A DNA stretch of 64,000 nucleotides from Aliiglaciecola lipolytica (GTDB lineage Bacteria > Pseudomonadota > Gammaproteobacteria > Enterobacterales > Alteromonadaceae). Of the stretch, positions 1-8,846 are shown piece by piece. Below the pieces are notes generated by a model. It saw nothing but the letters and a program-made list of their open reading frames with translations, had not been told where the DNA came from and made no database searches. Every line of letters starts with the position of its first letter. Positions within the stretch are counted from its first letter, which is position 1. The translations under genes and the position numbers were made by a program. Location of the stretch: positions 1 through 64,000 of the forward strand of contig NZ_JAHKPT010000017.1 of the NCBI RefSeq assembly GCF_018860635.1, written 5' to 3'.

Positions 1-611
1 GGGATAACAAAGGCCAAAGCATTATTACAACAAGCCTAAACAATTTAGCAGCCAAATTTGTTTTAATCCTCATACCCGATGGACGATTCTTGCTGTCTGT
101 AATATGAATTAAATCAGAGATATAGCTACATAAAGCCACAACAATTCCAAACTTCCCCCCACTTTCTTATCAAAGCCCCAAAAGCGCCATATTCACATCA
201 CTTTTTCGCTCTGAATTGGTTTGAATTAAAGGGACTTAATAATTTGGATGTCTTAATCGGCATTAGGCACTTTGTTTTGGGTGTCTTAATAGACACTCTT
301 TGTTTTGGGTGTCTTAATAGACACTTCTTAATAGTTACTTGAGGTTGGGGCATTGACGCAATTTTGATGCTTCAAACTGCCAATAAATCGATAAAGTAAT
401 ACGTCACTCTTGCACATTAGCAAAGGTTTAATGCACGTGTTTTCACTGTGTTACCCATTAAAGTCGCTATGTCAAAAATGGACTATACTTAATTTCCCTT
501 AATATGAGATTTTTAACGATATTAGTTGTCATTGCACTTAACCCAACTAGTTGCTTTCGTTTATTTAAATTCAGGATCGAAAATATTATCTAAATTAAAA
601 AGGAGATAGAG
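1..611. other. Gene-free upstream region with repeats
   Basis: No convincing gene is seen. The stretch holds a diverged copy (about 85-250) of repeat sequence also found at 2158-2442, and a 28-bp tandem repeat with hairpins at 271-326. The last 100 bases are AT-rich and presumably contain the promoter of the gene at 612, which has an AGGAGA ribosome site at 601-606. Confidence 0.6.
271..326. repeat. 28-bp tandem repeat carrying the GGGTGTC motif
   Basis: Two copies of a 28-bp unit (271-298 and 299-326). Each contains the small palindrome GTGTCTTAATAGACAC (281-296 and 309-324), a 5-bp stem with a 6-nt loop. The same GGGTGTC core recurs at least seven more times between 1956 and 2474. Short hairpin repeats of this kind resemble REP-like elements mobilised by RAYT transposases; that identity is inference. 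Confidence 0.7.
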
Positions 612-1922
612 ATGCAACGACGGGAATTTTTGAATAGTTTAGGTTTTGGGATTGGAGCGAGTATGTTGGCCCCTGGAGCTGTGCTAGCACATTCTTCAAG
701 CACTGATATGGGGGTTTCAACAGTTCGAACCGGTGATTGGCGTGCATTGCGAAAATTGTTTCCACTGACTCACGACTACATACAGTTATCGACTTTTTTG
801 TTGGCTTCGCACCCAAAGCCTGTAGCTGATGCTATCGAAAAACATCGACGATCTTTTGATGAAAACCCTTCTGATTACTGGCACGAAAACTTCCTAACTA
901 TCGATAGTGAAATTTCAAATAGTGCGGCTCAATATATGGGCGGTAAAGGGGAGAATATCGCCCTAACCGACAGTACCACTATGGGGCTTGCCATGGTTTA
1001 CAGTGGATTAAAGTTACAAGCCGGTGAAGAAATTTTGCAAACAGTTCATGATCATTATTCAACGGATATGTCATTGGTTCATAGGGCGAATCGAAGCGGT
1101 ATTAAAATCCAGCGTATTGCTCTTTATGATAATCCAGCAAAAGTGAATGTTAAGGAAGTTGTTGCCCGCTTAAAAGAAGCAATAAATGTTAACACCCGAG
1201 TTTTTGCCGCCACATGGGTTCATTCGTCGACCGGCGTTAAACTCCCTATACGAGAAATGGCCGATGAGATTGCTCGAATTAATAAAACGCGTAAGTCAGC
1301 TCAACAAATCTTATTTTGTGTGGACGGAGTTCATGGATTTGGGGTTGAAAATCAAGATGTGAGCGAACTTGGCTGTGATTTTTTCATTGCTGGTACGCAT
1401 AAATGGATTTTTGGTCCTAGAGGAACTGGTGTTATTTGGGGTAACGATAAAGCTTGGGATCAGGCTGAAGCGGTTATTCCTAGCTTTAGTGCATCGTACG
1501 ATGTTTGGATGGGATTGGTGAAACCAGGAAATGTGCCAGTGGGCGAACACATGTCACCGGGTGGTTTCCACTCGTTTGAGCACCGCTGGGCGTTACCCGA
1601 GGCCTTTAAATTGCATTTGCAATTAGGCAAAGAAAATGTACAAAACCGCATCCATCAATTAAACCAGCAAACCAAAGTCGGACTAGCAAAAATGCCTCAT
1701 GTTACCTTATATACACCTGAGAGTAGCGCGCTTTCATCGGGTTTAGTCTGCTTTGACGTAGATGGAATAGATCCTGAAACAGTAGTAAAAAGAATGCATA
1801 AAAAAGGCATAATCATGAGTAGTACTCCTTATCGAAAAAGCTACGCCCGATTTGCACCTTCATTACTTAATAATGAACAAGAAATTGAAACAGCTTTAGC
1901 TGAAATTAGTGCTATGGGATGA
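612..1922 (+). CDS. Class V aminotransferase-like PLP enzyme with Tat signal
   Basis: A 436-residue PLP-dependent fold-type I enzyme of the isopenicillin-N epimerase/cysteine desulfurase-like class V group. The N-terminus carries a twin-arginine signal (RREFLNSLGFGIGAS, residues 3-17) followed by a hydrophobic stretch and an Ala-rich cleavage region, so export to the periplasm is expected. Asp238 in FCVDGVHGFG should bind the pyridine nitrogen, and Lys264 in GTHKWIFGPRG should form the Schiff base. The AGGAGA site five bases before ATG supports the start. Substrate is unknown; periplasmic class V enzymes are often annotated as epimerases or lyases. It stands alone, flanked on both sides by related repeats. 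Confidence 0.85.
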   Translation: MQRREFLNSLGFGIGASMLAPGAVLAHSSSTDMGVSTVRTGDWRALRKLFPLTHDYIQLSTFLLASHPKPVADAIEKHRRSFDENPSDYWHENFLTIDSEISNSAAQYMGGKGENIALTDSTTMGLAMVYSGLKLQAGEEILQTVHDHYSTDMSLVHRANRSGIKIQRIALYDNPAKVNVKEVVARLKEAINVNTRVFAATWVHSSTGVKLPIREMADEIARINKTRKSAQQILFCVDGVHGFGVENQDVSELGCDFFIAGTHKWIFGPRGTGVIWGNDKAWDQAEAVIPSFSASYDVWMGLVKPGNVPVGEHMSPGGFHSFEHRWALPEAFKLHLQLGKENVQNRIHQLNQQTKVGLAKMPHVTLYTPESSALSSGLVCFDVDGIDPETVVKRMHKKGIIMSSTPYRKSYARFAPSLLNNEQEIETALAEISAMG

Positions 1923-1948
1923 AAAACTTCTTTTAAAAATAAAGAAAA

Positions 1949-2002
1949 TAAAGAAGACACCCATCTTTAGAAAGAAAAAATAAAGAAGACACCCATCTTT
2001 AG
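1949..2002. repeat. Direct repeat with inverted GGGTGTC core
   Basis: A 22-bp sequence (TAAAGAAGACACCCATCTTT plus AG) occurs twice, at 1949-1970 and 1981-2002, with a 32-bp period. It contains GACACCC, the reverse complement of the GGGTGTC core found upstream and downstream, so it belongs to the same repeat family in inverted orientation just after the stop codon of the PLP enzyme. Confidence 0.7.
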
Positions 2003-2579
2003 TAATTTTTATTACGCAGTAGATTTATATAAAAATTAACAAAGTGCTTTACCTCTATATCACCTCTGAAGGCGCTTTATTTTCAAAGTGTACATATTGT
2101 TTTTTATTTTGGTAATAATGGGTGTCTTAATAAGTACTATCCAAATAGTCCTGCAAGGTGGGCAGTTCTTGCTGCCAATAATATGCGTTAAATCTGATAT
2201 ATATCTTAATAAAGACATAGCAATTCAAAAACCTCCGAAAATTTTAAATTCAAAACCCAAATTAACAATATTCACATGATTCTACCGTTCTGAATAAACC
2301 AGAGAATGAGGGCTTATTACTATGGGTGTCATAGTAAGAAAATATTAAATTCAAACCCCAAATTAGCAACATTCACATTATTCTACCGTTCTGAATAAAC
2401 CAAAGAATGAGGGCTTATTACTATGGGTGTCTCAGTAAGAAAATGATGGGTGTCATGGTAAAAGAATGGGTGTCTCAAAAATTAGTGACATTTGTCATCG
2501 TTAATGAATGACAAAACACACTGACCTAATTTTTGCGATAGGGATAAAGTTAAACCTCAAACAAATTTGGGGAACAACA
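2003..2579. other. Gene-free region with repeats
   Basis: Repeat-rich intergenic sequence. A 63-codon open frame from 2088 was judged chance, because it lies inside repeat sequence that has a diverged copy at 85-250. GGGTGTC cores occur at 2120, 2324, 2425, 2448 and 2468. The final part supplies the leader of the hydrolase at 2580. Confidence 0.6.
2241..2442. repeat. Two tandem copies of a ~101-bp repeat
   Basis: Units at about 2241-2341 and 2342-2442 are nearly identical and share a TTCACAT..TTCTACCGTTCTGAATAAAC block. Each ends in TATGGGTGTC followed by AGTAAGAAAAT. A clearly related but more diverged copy is at about 85-250, on the other side of the PLP-enzyme gene. No open frame is present. 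Confidence 0.8.
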
Positions 2580-3461
2580 ATGAAAATATCGAAAATTTTG
2601 GCTTTATCACTATGTTTAATTAGCTCAGTTAGTTCAGGCTATGTCAGCGCACAAAGCAGCAAACCGTCAGTTAAAATTACTCATCAATATGAAGCATTTA
2701 ATGCAGTGGTATCCGGAGCGGGTAAGCCTATCATTTTGATTCCTGGGGTCTCTTCTTCCGCTGCTGTATGGACAGATACCATTGAGCACTTTTCTGATCG
2801 TTATCAACTTCATGCCCTTACTTTAGCTGGATTTGCCGGGGTAAAAGCCGCCGTACCAGAAACCGTTGGCGCTAACTATCTTGAATTTCAAAAGAATGCG
2901 ATTTTAGACTATATCCGCACAAATAAATTAGAAGACGTTGTGATTGTCGGTCACTCTCTTGGCGGAACTTTAGCTTTGTGGTTGGCAACAGAAAAACATC
3001 CTCAAATATCAGCAATTGTGAATGTTGATGGACTACCAGCACTTGGGGCTTTATTTGCTAATCAGCAAGCACCAAGTGGCGAAACACCACGTTCATTTGA
3101 TCCTAAAATCATGGTCAAATCGATGGCGAATAATGAAGCTTGGCACTCACAAATGCTAAATGAGATGATGACTTCAGACCCAATGACATCGGGACGGGCA
3201 TTCGGTGAATTGATGCAATTAGATCTCAGAGATAAGCTCAATGAAATTGAGCGCCCCGTGCTTACAATTGGCGCACCGGCACAAGCAGCGCCTTATGTAA
3301 GTTATGCAGCTACAAAAAACAATTACGTCACGCAACTGGCTAATATTCCGGAAGAATTTAAGCACATGGCCTATGCCCCAACCGCTAAGCACTTCGTGAT
3401 GGCTGACGAACCTGAGTGGATGCTCAGTCAAATTGAGTTGTTTCTTAAATCGAATTTATGA
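2580..3461 (+). CDS. Secreted alpha/beta hydrolase
   Basis: A 293-residue alpha/beta hydrolase. The ATG at 2580 is preferred over the in-frame ATG at 2508, because residues 1-24 then form a clean Sec signal peptide (MKISKILALSLCLISSVSSG) and GGGGAA lies upstream. The oxyanion/strand region PIILIPGVSSSAAVW, nucleophile Ser126 in GHSLGG and a C-terminal His271 in AKHFVMADEP give the expected catalytic layout. The C-terminal lid and the last helix are complete. The substrate cannot be predicted; such periplasmic members act on esters or lactones. A strong hairpin follows at 3479. Confidence 0.85.
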   Translation: MKISKILALSLCLISSVSSGYVSAQSSKPSVKITHQYEAFNAVVSGAGKPIILIPGVSSSAAVWTDTIEHFSDRYQLHALTLAGFAGVKAAVPETVGANYLEFQKNAILDYIRTNKLEDVVIVGHSLGGTLALWLATEKHPQISAIVNVDGLPALGALFANQQAPSGETPRSFDPKIMVKSMANNEAWHSQMLNEMMTSDPMTSGRAFGELMQLDLRDKLNEIERPVLTIGAPAQAAPYVSYAATKNNYVTQLANIPEEFKHMAYAPTAKHFVMADEPEWMLSQIELFLKSNL

Positions 3462-3478
3462 TTTTAACCCGCAACACC

Positions 3479-3512
3479 AACACACTAAGTTAAGTCCTTA
3501 GTGTGTTGTTTT
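3479..3512 (+). terminator. Rho-independent terminator after the hydrolase
   Basis: Perfect 11-bp stem AACACACTAAG / CTTAGTGTGTT with a 7-nt loop (3479-3507), followed by GTTTT. It sits 18 bases after the stop codon of the hydrolase. Confidence 0.85.
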
Positions 3513-3736
3513 GAATTGTAAATCACTTCACTTACGAGGCGCTCGTGCTCAAATCAACAAGTTTTCTGTGCATTTCGAGACCGATAAAAAGTATGTTATG
3601 TTTATTCTCACAGCGCTCTTTTTAGGTGTTATTGATAAACCATCGGGTGTAGGCATATAGCGCAACCAAGTAAATTAGATATCAACACCTAAAAAAGTAG
3701 GCTCAAGGGAAGTTACAATATTTATAAGGAGATTCG

Positions 3737-4078
3737 ATGAAACATATTTTTTGTGCTGTACTCATTATTATTGTTAGCGGCTGCGCAAGCATAAAAAGAG
3801 ATTATGTATTTGATGGCTCAACAATTGAATCAACGAAGCAGGGAATTTTGTACGTAAGCAAACGTCTAAAACGTGCAGAGGAAGTTGAGTTTCTAATGGC
3901 TTTGATGGCGATACAGTTTTCAGATGTCAAAAGTTTTTATGACATAGAGGGAGACCCTACAATGACTAACGAAATCAACTATTTCATTATTGGTAAAAAA
4001 ATTGACGGGTTAAATTACAACGAAGTATTAGAGTTGGCAAAATCCTCACCAACAAAAGTTAGTTTGTTTTCAAAATAA
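3737..4078 (+). CDS. Small lipoprotein, function unknown
   Basis: A 113-residue protein with a lipoprotein signal: MKHIFCAVLIIIVSGC, lipobox VSGC with the lipidated Cys at residue 16. AAGGAG lies 7 bases upstream of the ATG, so the start is secure. The mature part is charged and lacks a recognisable domain. Asp at the second position after Cys is absent (Ala-Ser follows), which favours outer-membrane sorting. It follows a long imperfect inverted repeat (about 3618-3696) that might be regulatory. No functional partner is obvious. Confidence 0.7.
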   Translation: MKHIFCAVLIIIVSGCASIKRDYVFDGSTIESTKQGILYVSKRLKRAEEVEFLMALMAIQFSDVKSFYDIEGDPTMTNEINYFIIGKKIDGLNYNEVLELAKSSPTKVSLFSK

Positions 4079-4162
4079 CTATAATAAGGCAAAACATTGG
4101 TTGCCTCCGCCGCTTAGATACCAATCTTTTTGTGTTTTAAAACATTAGGTGCTCAAGGGAAA

Positions 4163-4561
4163 ATGGAATTTTCGATAGATTCATCAGTTTCAGCTAACTC
4201 GCTCAGGTTCACTCATCCTGAGCATGATTATTTTATCGTCCATTCATCTGGAGTTGCTTGTGCATCCGTTCGCGTTTGCACATATACAGATGAAAAGGGG
4301 CTGCTAAATTTTTTAAATGAGTTGGCTGCATTTAACAAACCATGGAAATCAGCTCGTAAATGGGAGTCCATAGAAAGTCAGTTTAGTCTCTCTGCAATTT
4401 GCTCATCTGTTGGAGAGGTTTGTTTTTCTTTCCAGCTAAAAGGTATGCTTGGACATCCAGAAGAGTGGCAATTAAGGTCAAGTATCTTAGTTGATTTCGG
4501 ACAATTGCCACATTTAGCGACCCAAGCTGATCGTTTTTTCAATCATGTTCCGACTCAATAA
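4163..4561 (+). CDS. DUF6228-like cytoplasmic protein
   Basis: About 132 residues. The ATG at 4163 (preceded by AAGGGA) is preferred to a TTG at 4130. The C-terminal half has the pattern LKGMLGHPEEWQLRSSILVD followed by GQLPHLATQADRFF, which resembles the DUF6228 family of small proteins of unknown function; this assignment is from memory of the pattern. No signal peptide or membrane segment is present. It has its own ribosome site and no operon partner, as is typical for this stretch. Confidence 0.65.
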   Translation: MEFSIDSSVSANSLRFTHPEHDYFIVHSSGVACASVRVCTYTDEKGLLNFLNELAAFNKPWKSARKWESIESQFSLSAICSSVGEVCFSFQLKGMLGHPEEWQLRSSILVDFGQLPHLATQADRFFNHVPTQ

Positions 4562-4636
4562 AAGTATCAAATATGCTTTGCTTATCAGCGGGAAACGCAT
4601 GCGGTTTTACCCGTCATTGTGAGGGTTAGGGGTAGC

Positions 4637-4993
4637 ATGAAATATCTTTTTCCATTAGCAACAATTCTACCATTTCCTGCATTTGCCGAAGTTTCGGATA
4701 AAATGCCAAGTCTTATAGAGATACTTTTCACTGGCGTTGGAATTTTTATAGTCGCTATTGCAGTTAGTTTTATTCGATGGTGGCTGAGTGCAATATTCAT
4801 TTTTGTTGGTGCTTTGTACTCGATAGGTCTTATATCCTTGTGGCAAGATATACAAATGCGCAATGCCTTACTTGATGAGCAAGGTTGGTACTATTTTGCT
4901 GTTTTAGGTATAGAGCAATTTTTAATTTATGCAGGTGGATTAGGTGGTATTTATTTTGGGCATAAAGGCAAAATCAATAAACTTGTTCCCTAG
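4637..4993 (+). CDS. Small inner-membrane protein, unknown
   Basis: A 118-residue protein starting at the ATG 4637, because MKYLFPLATILPFPAFAE then forms a signal peptide or first membrane segment. An upstream GTG at 4619 would only add six polar residues. Two to three further hydrophobic helices follow (around residues 28-50, 55-72 and 85-105), and the C-terminus is basic (HKGKINK), suggesting a cytoplasmic tail. No family was recognised. It is an isolated gene between two other small genes. Confidence 0.6.
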   Translation: MKYLFPLATILPFPAFAEVSDKMPSLIEILFTGVGIFIVAIAVSFIRWWLSAIFIFVGALYSIGLISLWQDIQMRNALLDEQGWYYFAVLGIEQFLIYAGGLGGIYFGHKGKINKLVP

Positions 4994-5083
4994 GCCTAAT
5001 ATTGGCGGCATGCAGCCTATTTCCAATAAATACTGCCAGCAAGCTTATCTTAAAATTGTGGGGCCCTATGTGGCAAAGATATA

Positions 5084-5326
5084 ATGAAGTCTGAGAAACC
5101 AACCATCATGGGAATGGCAGAGTTTTCACCTTCTGCAAAATGTCCAAAATGTCAGTTAATTATGTATCTTGGGAATAGGTGTCCTCACTGTGAACATTTG
5201 TTAAGTCATGCTGAGCAAAAAGCACAAAAAGAGTTTTGGATAAAAGTAAGAAATCGCGGTTATAAAAAAGGTTTTATTTTCTTTACTCTATTTTTTCTGA
5301 TTTTTTGCTTAGTTTATAATTTTTAA
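5084..5326 (+). CDS. Zinc-ribbon protein with C-terminal membrane anchor
   Basis: An 80-residue protein with a treble-clef type zinc ribbon, CPKCQ(9 residues)CPHC at residues 19-36, a Lys-rich linker, and one C-terminal hydrophobic helix (GFIFFTLFFLIFCLVYNF). The arrangement of cytoplasmic ribbon plus tail anchor is common in small bacterial membrane proteins of unknown role. A second in-frame ATG (residue 9) is possible, since the ribosome site before the first ATG is weak. Confidence 0.6.
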   Translation: MKSEKPTIMGMAEFSPSAKCPKCQLIMYLGNRCPHCEHLLSHAEQKAQKEFWIKVRNRGYKKGFIFFTLFFLIFCLVYNF

Positions 5327-5387
5327 ACCAAAAGACATTACTCTTTTTGCTTCTACTATTTGTTTCGGCAATTTATTAAATCTTGAG

Positions 5388-5804
5388 ATGATTTTGAAAA
5401 CAACGTTTCTTATCTCTATATTATTTTTACTCTTGACGAGTATAGTGAATACTACCCTTGTACCGTCGATACTTATCCAATTTATCCAATTATTAAAGTC
5501 AAAACGTCAAGCAAGCTTTGGATGTATCTCATCCTGCGGTATCTATGCTTCATGAAAGTACCCAAATTATTGTTTCTGTTTCATATGTAATTGAAATTGC
5601 GACTAAAAATCCTAATCTCCACATTCCATACATCGACGAAACGTTTATTTTAAAACCCAATTGCGAGGTGTCGGTTCGCCATTAACAAACATAGGGTTTT
5701 TACAAAAAGATTTGGCAGAACTTGACGACAAGGAACTCCAGATAGCGATAAACCTTTATGGGGTGATTTATTATGCTTTCCAGGAGACTTTATTCATTAT
5801 CTAA
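5388..5804 (+). pseudogene. Frameshifted remnant of a membrane-anchored protein
   Basis: Three consecutive coding-like segments occur in different frames. From ATG 5388 a frame encodes a hydrophobic N-terminus (MILKTTFLISILFLLLTSIV) and breaks down near 5515. A second frame, from about 5498 to 5684, carries QALDVSHPAVSMLHESTQ and ends FILKPNCEV. A third frame continues as LRGVGSPLTNIGFLQKD to the stop at 5802. The second break is explained by one base missing in an A-run near 5650 (FILK then TQLRG). The gene therefore looks inactivated by at least two indels. The family was not recognised. Sequencing error is a possible alternative. Confidence 0.6.
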
Positions 5805-5817
5805 AGCGATAGTTATA

Positions 5818-5964
5818 ATGAATGATGAAATAATCTCCAAAAGTACAGTTACGTTACAAATAGGTGTAGAACCTCAACCTAAGGACGATTATAGTAAAGT
5901 GCATAAACTTAAATTCATCAGTAATGGAATACTTGTATATGAGTTGTGTTGGTTGGATAAATAG
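5818..5964 (+). CDS. Possible 48-residue small protein
   Basis: A short open frame beginning at ATG 5818 (MNDEIISKSTVTLQIG...), just after the broken gene. It has a plausible beta-rich composition (VTLQIGVEP; KLKFISNGILVYEL), but no clear ribosome site and no recognised family. An upstream ATG at 5773 would overlap the pseudogene. It may be a real small protein or further gene debris; confidence is low. Confidence 0.25.
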   Translation: MNDEIISKSTVTLQIGVEPQPKDDYSKVHKLKFISNGILVYELCWLDK

Positions 5965-6130
5965 GTCATCTAACAATTGCATCGGCTTGCACCCGTCACT
6001 TCGTTCAGTCTTATAGCTAGCATGTATTAGTCTACACTTAGTGATTTTGTGACAAGTCTTTAGCAGTCCTGCATAAATTGACGTCAGCGCAGACACACTA
6101 ACTATCAGTATCAATTTCTAAGGCCGAGCT

Positions 6131-7150
6131 ATGTCAGTCGGCCAATTTGAGAGCGATCTTCATAGAAAATTATACTTTTTCGCAAACGAATTGAAATTTA
6201 AGCCTTTTAACAACGAATTACTTTGGAGACAAGCGGTCTTGGAGAGCACTATATATACCGAAATAAATCGGCAAAACCTGATCGGTAGTCTTTGGATGGT
6301 TGCGGCTATGGGCGCATTCGCTATTGAGGACGCATTTGTTAAAGTGGCGACCAAAACGCTTCCAATTGGCGAGGTGCTTATCCTGTTCGGTCTGGGTGGC
6401 ATGTTGATTTATATGGGGATGCTATACGTTAAACGTGAGCCTCTTTTTATCCCAGACGTTTTATCGCGCTCAATGTTAATACGCGTAGGCTTCGAGATAA
6501 CCGGACGTATTTTTTACGTACTTGCCATCGTTTTAATTCCACTATCTACGGCTACGGTAATCTTACAAGCAACACCTCTTGTTGTGGTTGCCGGTGCTGC
6601 AATGATCTTTGGTGAAAAAGTGGGGTGGCACCGTTGGTTAGCCATTATTATGGGGCTTCTAGGGGTGATAATAATCGTTCAACCCGGTACTGATGGATTC
6701 TCTGAGTTATCTTTGCTTGCGATAATCGGAATGATCGGTTTTGCTGGTCGTGATCTCGCTAGTAGGGCTGCCCCTGTGACTATTGGAACATCACTGCTTG
6801 GTCTCTATGGATTCTTGTCGGTAGCCGTGTCTGGGTTGCTATACTCCGTTTGGGCCGATGCACCTTTTGTTGTTCCTCAAAGCGAAGCATCACTGGCTCT
6901 TGTGGGCTGCATCGTGGTCGGTGCGCTAGCTTATTCTTGTTTGATGAAAGCCATGAAAACAGGGGAAGTATCCGCTGTGACCCCTTTTAGGTACGTCCGA
7001 CTTCTGTTTGGTATAGCCATGGGCATTTTGCTGTTTGGTGAAGTACTGACACCTGCGATACTGCTCGGCTCTATATTAATTGTTATGTCCGGTCTTTTTA
7101 TTATCTGGCGAGGTAAGCGTCGCACACACGCTATCCACGAAAGCAATTAA
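6131..7150 (+). CDS. EamA/DMT-superfamily transporter
   Basis: A drug/metabolite-type transporter with ten predicted membrane helices arranged as two EamA repeats (about residues 48-185 and 195-330). Typical features are PLSTATVILQATPLVVVAGA at the end of the first repeat and a basic C-terminus (WRGKRR). The start is uncertain: conserved transporter sequence begins at NRQNLIGSLWM (residue 46), so the polar first 45 residues are unusual, and no Met lies between. The ATG at 6131 has AAGG upstream. Substrate is unknown; relatives export amino acids, metabolites or osmolytes. It stands alone. Confidence 0.8.
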   Translation: MSVGQFESDLHRKLYFFANELKFKPFNNELLWRQAVLESTIYTEINRQNLIGSLWMVAAMGAFAIEDAFVKVATKTLPIGEVLILFGLGGMLIYMGMLYVKREPLFIPDVLSRSMLIRVGFEITGRIFYVLAIVLIPLSTATVILQATPLVVVAGAAMIFGEKVGWHRWLAIIMGLLGVIIIVQPGTDGFSELSLLAIIGMIGFAGRDLASRAAPVTIGTSLLGLYGFLSVAVSGLLYSVWADAPFVVPQSEASLALVGCIVVGALAYSCLMKAMKTGEVSAVTPFRYVRLLFGIAMGILLFGEVLTPAILLGSILIVMSGLFIIWRGKRRTHAIHESN

Positions 7151-7327
7151 CCCTAGTGTGCAACCGCTATTCGCGATGCGCAGTAGTAAAGATAATTTCA
7201 ATATTGGATAACGTTATAGTATTCCAGATGATTTAAACTCATGGGCTAACGACAAATAATATGATGCATAACAAGGACATTCTGTTGATTTCTTTCGCGC
7301 GTTGGGACGCATATTCTTGGGCTGATT

Positions 7328-7540
7328 ATGACTAAAGATCAATATGTAAGCCCTGAAAATTGCCCGTTATGTAATAAACCGAATTATTGCGCTAATTTAT
7401 CAAATAGCAATAAGCCCTGTTGGTGCATGGAGGAGGATATTCGCTTTCCAGAAAAGCTATTCACCCAGCTGGTAGATGCTGCTATAAATAAAGCCTGTAT
7501 CTGCAAAGCCTGTGCACTTAAGCATAAAGACGAGCACTAG
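7328..7540 (+). CDS. Cysteine-rich CWC family protein
   Basis: A 70-residue protein with the pattern CPLC(5)C(9)CWC and a later CICKAC. This matches the cysteine-rich CWC family of small, probably metal-binding proteins of unknown function found widely in proteobacteria. There is no signal peptide. The ATG is the only sensible start, although its ribosome site is weak. Neighbouring genes give no clue to function. Confidence 0.75.
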   Translation: MTKDQYVSPENCPLCNKPNYCANLSNSNKPCWCMEEDIRFPEKLFTQLVDAAINKACICKACALKHKDEH

Positions 7541-7756
7541 CAAGACAAGTTGTATTTTGAAATCTCCGAATGTTGAAAAGCGACGAATTAACTGTTGTTA
7601 ACAAAGTGAAAGTAATAAAGAGCCATATCGTGTTTGCAGAGAAAACTTGCTGGCAGCACTCATCCAGAAAGTCTAAAGTAAATTAAGCTTTGTAAGGCAT
7701 GCTAACAGCTGCTTTTTATTACTGAGTACTGTGTTATCGAAAATAAGGAGGTATTG

Positions 7757-8176
7757 ATGAGCAACAAACATAACGGCTCTTGTCTTTGCGGTAGCGTAAA
7801 GTATGAGCTTAGCGGTGAATTCCAGTCGTTCTTTTTATGTTATTGCAGCCGCTGTCAGAAGGATACAGGTTCTGCTCATGCAGCCAACCTGTTTGCTAAA
7901 TCCAGCACGCTAACTTGGCTACAAGGTGAAAACGAAGTTGTCAGTTATCAACACCCAAATACATTACATCAGAAGAGTTTCTGTAAAATTTGTGGTTCGG
8001 CGGTCCCAACGATTAGTCAAGAAATTGATAGCATAGTCGTTCCTGCAGGTAGTCTTGATGGCCCTGTTGCAATTTTTCCTACCGCTAAAATATTTGTGGG
8101 TAGTTGCGCAAATTGGGTAACAAATTTGAGTAATGTTACGAGCTTCGAAAAATTGCCGGGGCAATCTGACAATTAA
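7757..8176 (+). CDS. GFA/CENP-V family zinc protein
   Basis: A 139-residue member of the glutathione-dependent formaldehyde-activating (GFA) superfamily. The zinc ligands are visible: Cys9 and Cys11 (CLCG), Cys28, Cys30 and Cys33 (CYCSRC), and Cys76 and Cys79 (CKICG). AAGGAGG at 7745-7751 fixes the ATG at 7757 rather than the in-frame TTG at 7754. Most family members have not been shown to act on formaldehyde, so a general glutathione-adduct or thiol-related role is the safest statement. It is an isolated gene. Confidence 0.85.
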   Translation: MSNKHNGSCLCGSVKYELSGEFQSFFLCYCSRCQKDTGSAHAANLFAKSSTLTWLQGENEVVSYQHPNTLHQKSFCKICGSAVPTISQEIDSIVVPAGSLDGPVAIFPTAKIFVGSCANWVTNLSNVTSFEKLPGQSDN

Positions 8177-8333
8177 AGACATAACAATTTGCGTAGCTGT
8201 TACCTCACCATGTTAAGCAAGTTTAGGAAACTCTGCGTAAGTTTTAGCAAAAGCTTGCTTTGCTTCGATGTGCTTTTTGCGTAACTATAGCTTTGCATGC
8301 TAATAGATCGCGTTTTATATCTGGGAGACTTTA

Positions 8334-8846
8334 GTGAAAACTTCATTTTTTTTACTTTTATTTGTGGCTTTATTTTCCAGCGCAACAGAGTTAAACATTG
8401 ATATCGATAAAGGATTCTTAGGTGCAAAATGGCTTTCGTCTAAAGATAAGGTCATTGAAGTTTTAGGGGAGCCCAATGGTTCTTTTAGAATAAATAAACA
8501 TAGGGAATTTTTGTTCTACGGTAAAAACATTGGACTTTTGATTTCTCGAAATCAATTGCGGGAAATTGTGATTGGGCAGATATTCTCCCATCATTACTAC
8601 GACATGCCAGTGATTATAAATAATAAATTTAACGCTTCAGAGCTGACCATAAATAATGAAATATTTATCGAACAACCTTTCAAACAAGTTGAGAAAGCTT
8701 TGAATATTTCGTTAGGAAACCCAGGTTACAACGTTATAACGGGTACGGATGATGTCACTATTAAATTAAGTTTTAGTGGAACAAATTTTAATGGCATTGA
8801 GTCGTCCTTTAAATTGAATGAAATGAGAGTGACCTATCAATTGTGA
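8334..8846 (+). CDS. Exported protein of unknown function
   Basis: A 170-residue protein starting at GTG 8334 with GGGAG upstream. Residues 1-18 form a signal peptide (MKTSFFLLLFVALFSSAT). The mature protein has alternating beta-like segments and motifs of the kind GFLGAKWLSSKDKVIEVLGEPNG, which resembles small periplasmic proteins that start with an SmpA/OmlA-like LGEP element; this likeness is weak. The stop codon overlaps a possible GTG start of a 41-residue frame (8843-8968), so coupled translation is possible. Confidence 0.6.
   Translation: MKTSFFLLLFVALFSSATELNIDIDKGFLGAKWLSSKDKVIEVLGEPNGSFRINKHREFLFYGKNIGLLISRNQLREIVIGQIFSHHYYDMPVIINNKFNASELTINNEIFIEQPFKQVEKALNISLGNPGYNVITGTDDVTIKLSFSGTNFNGIESSFKLNEMRVTYQL

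Noticed and set aside
2088-2279. 63-codon open frame
   Set aside because: It lies within repeat sequence that has a diverged copy at 85-250, lacks a ribosome site and has no recognisable homology.
271-2442. CRISPR array
   Set aside because: Repeats differ in length and spacing, with no regular spacers and no cas genes.
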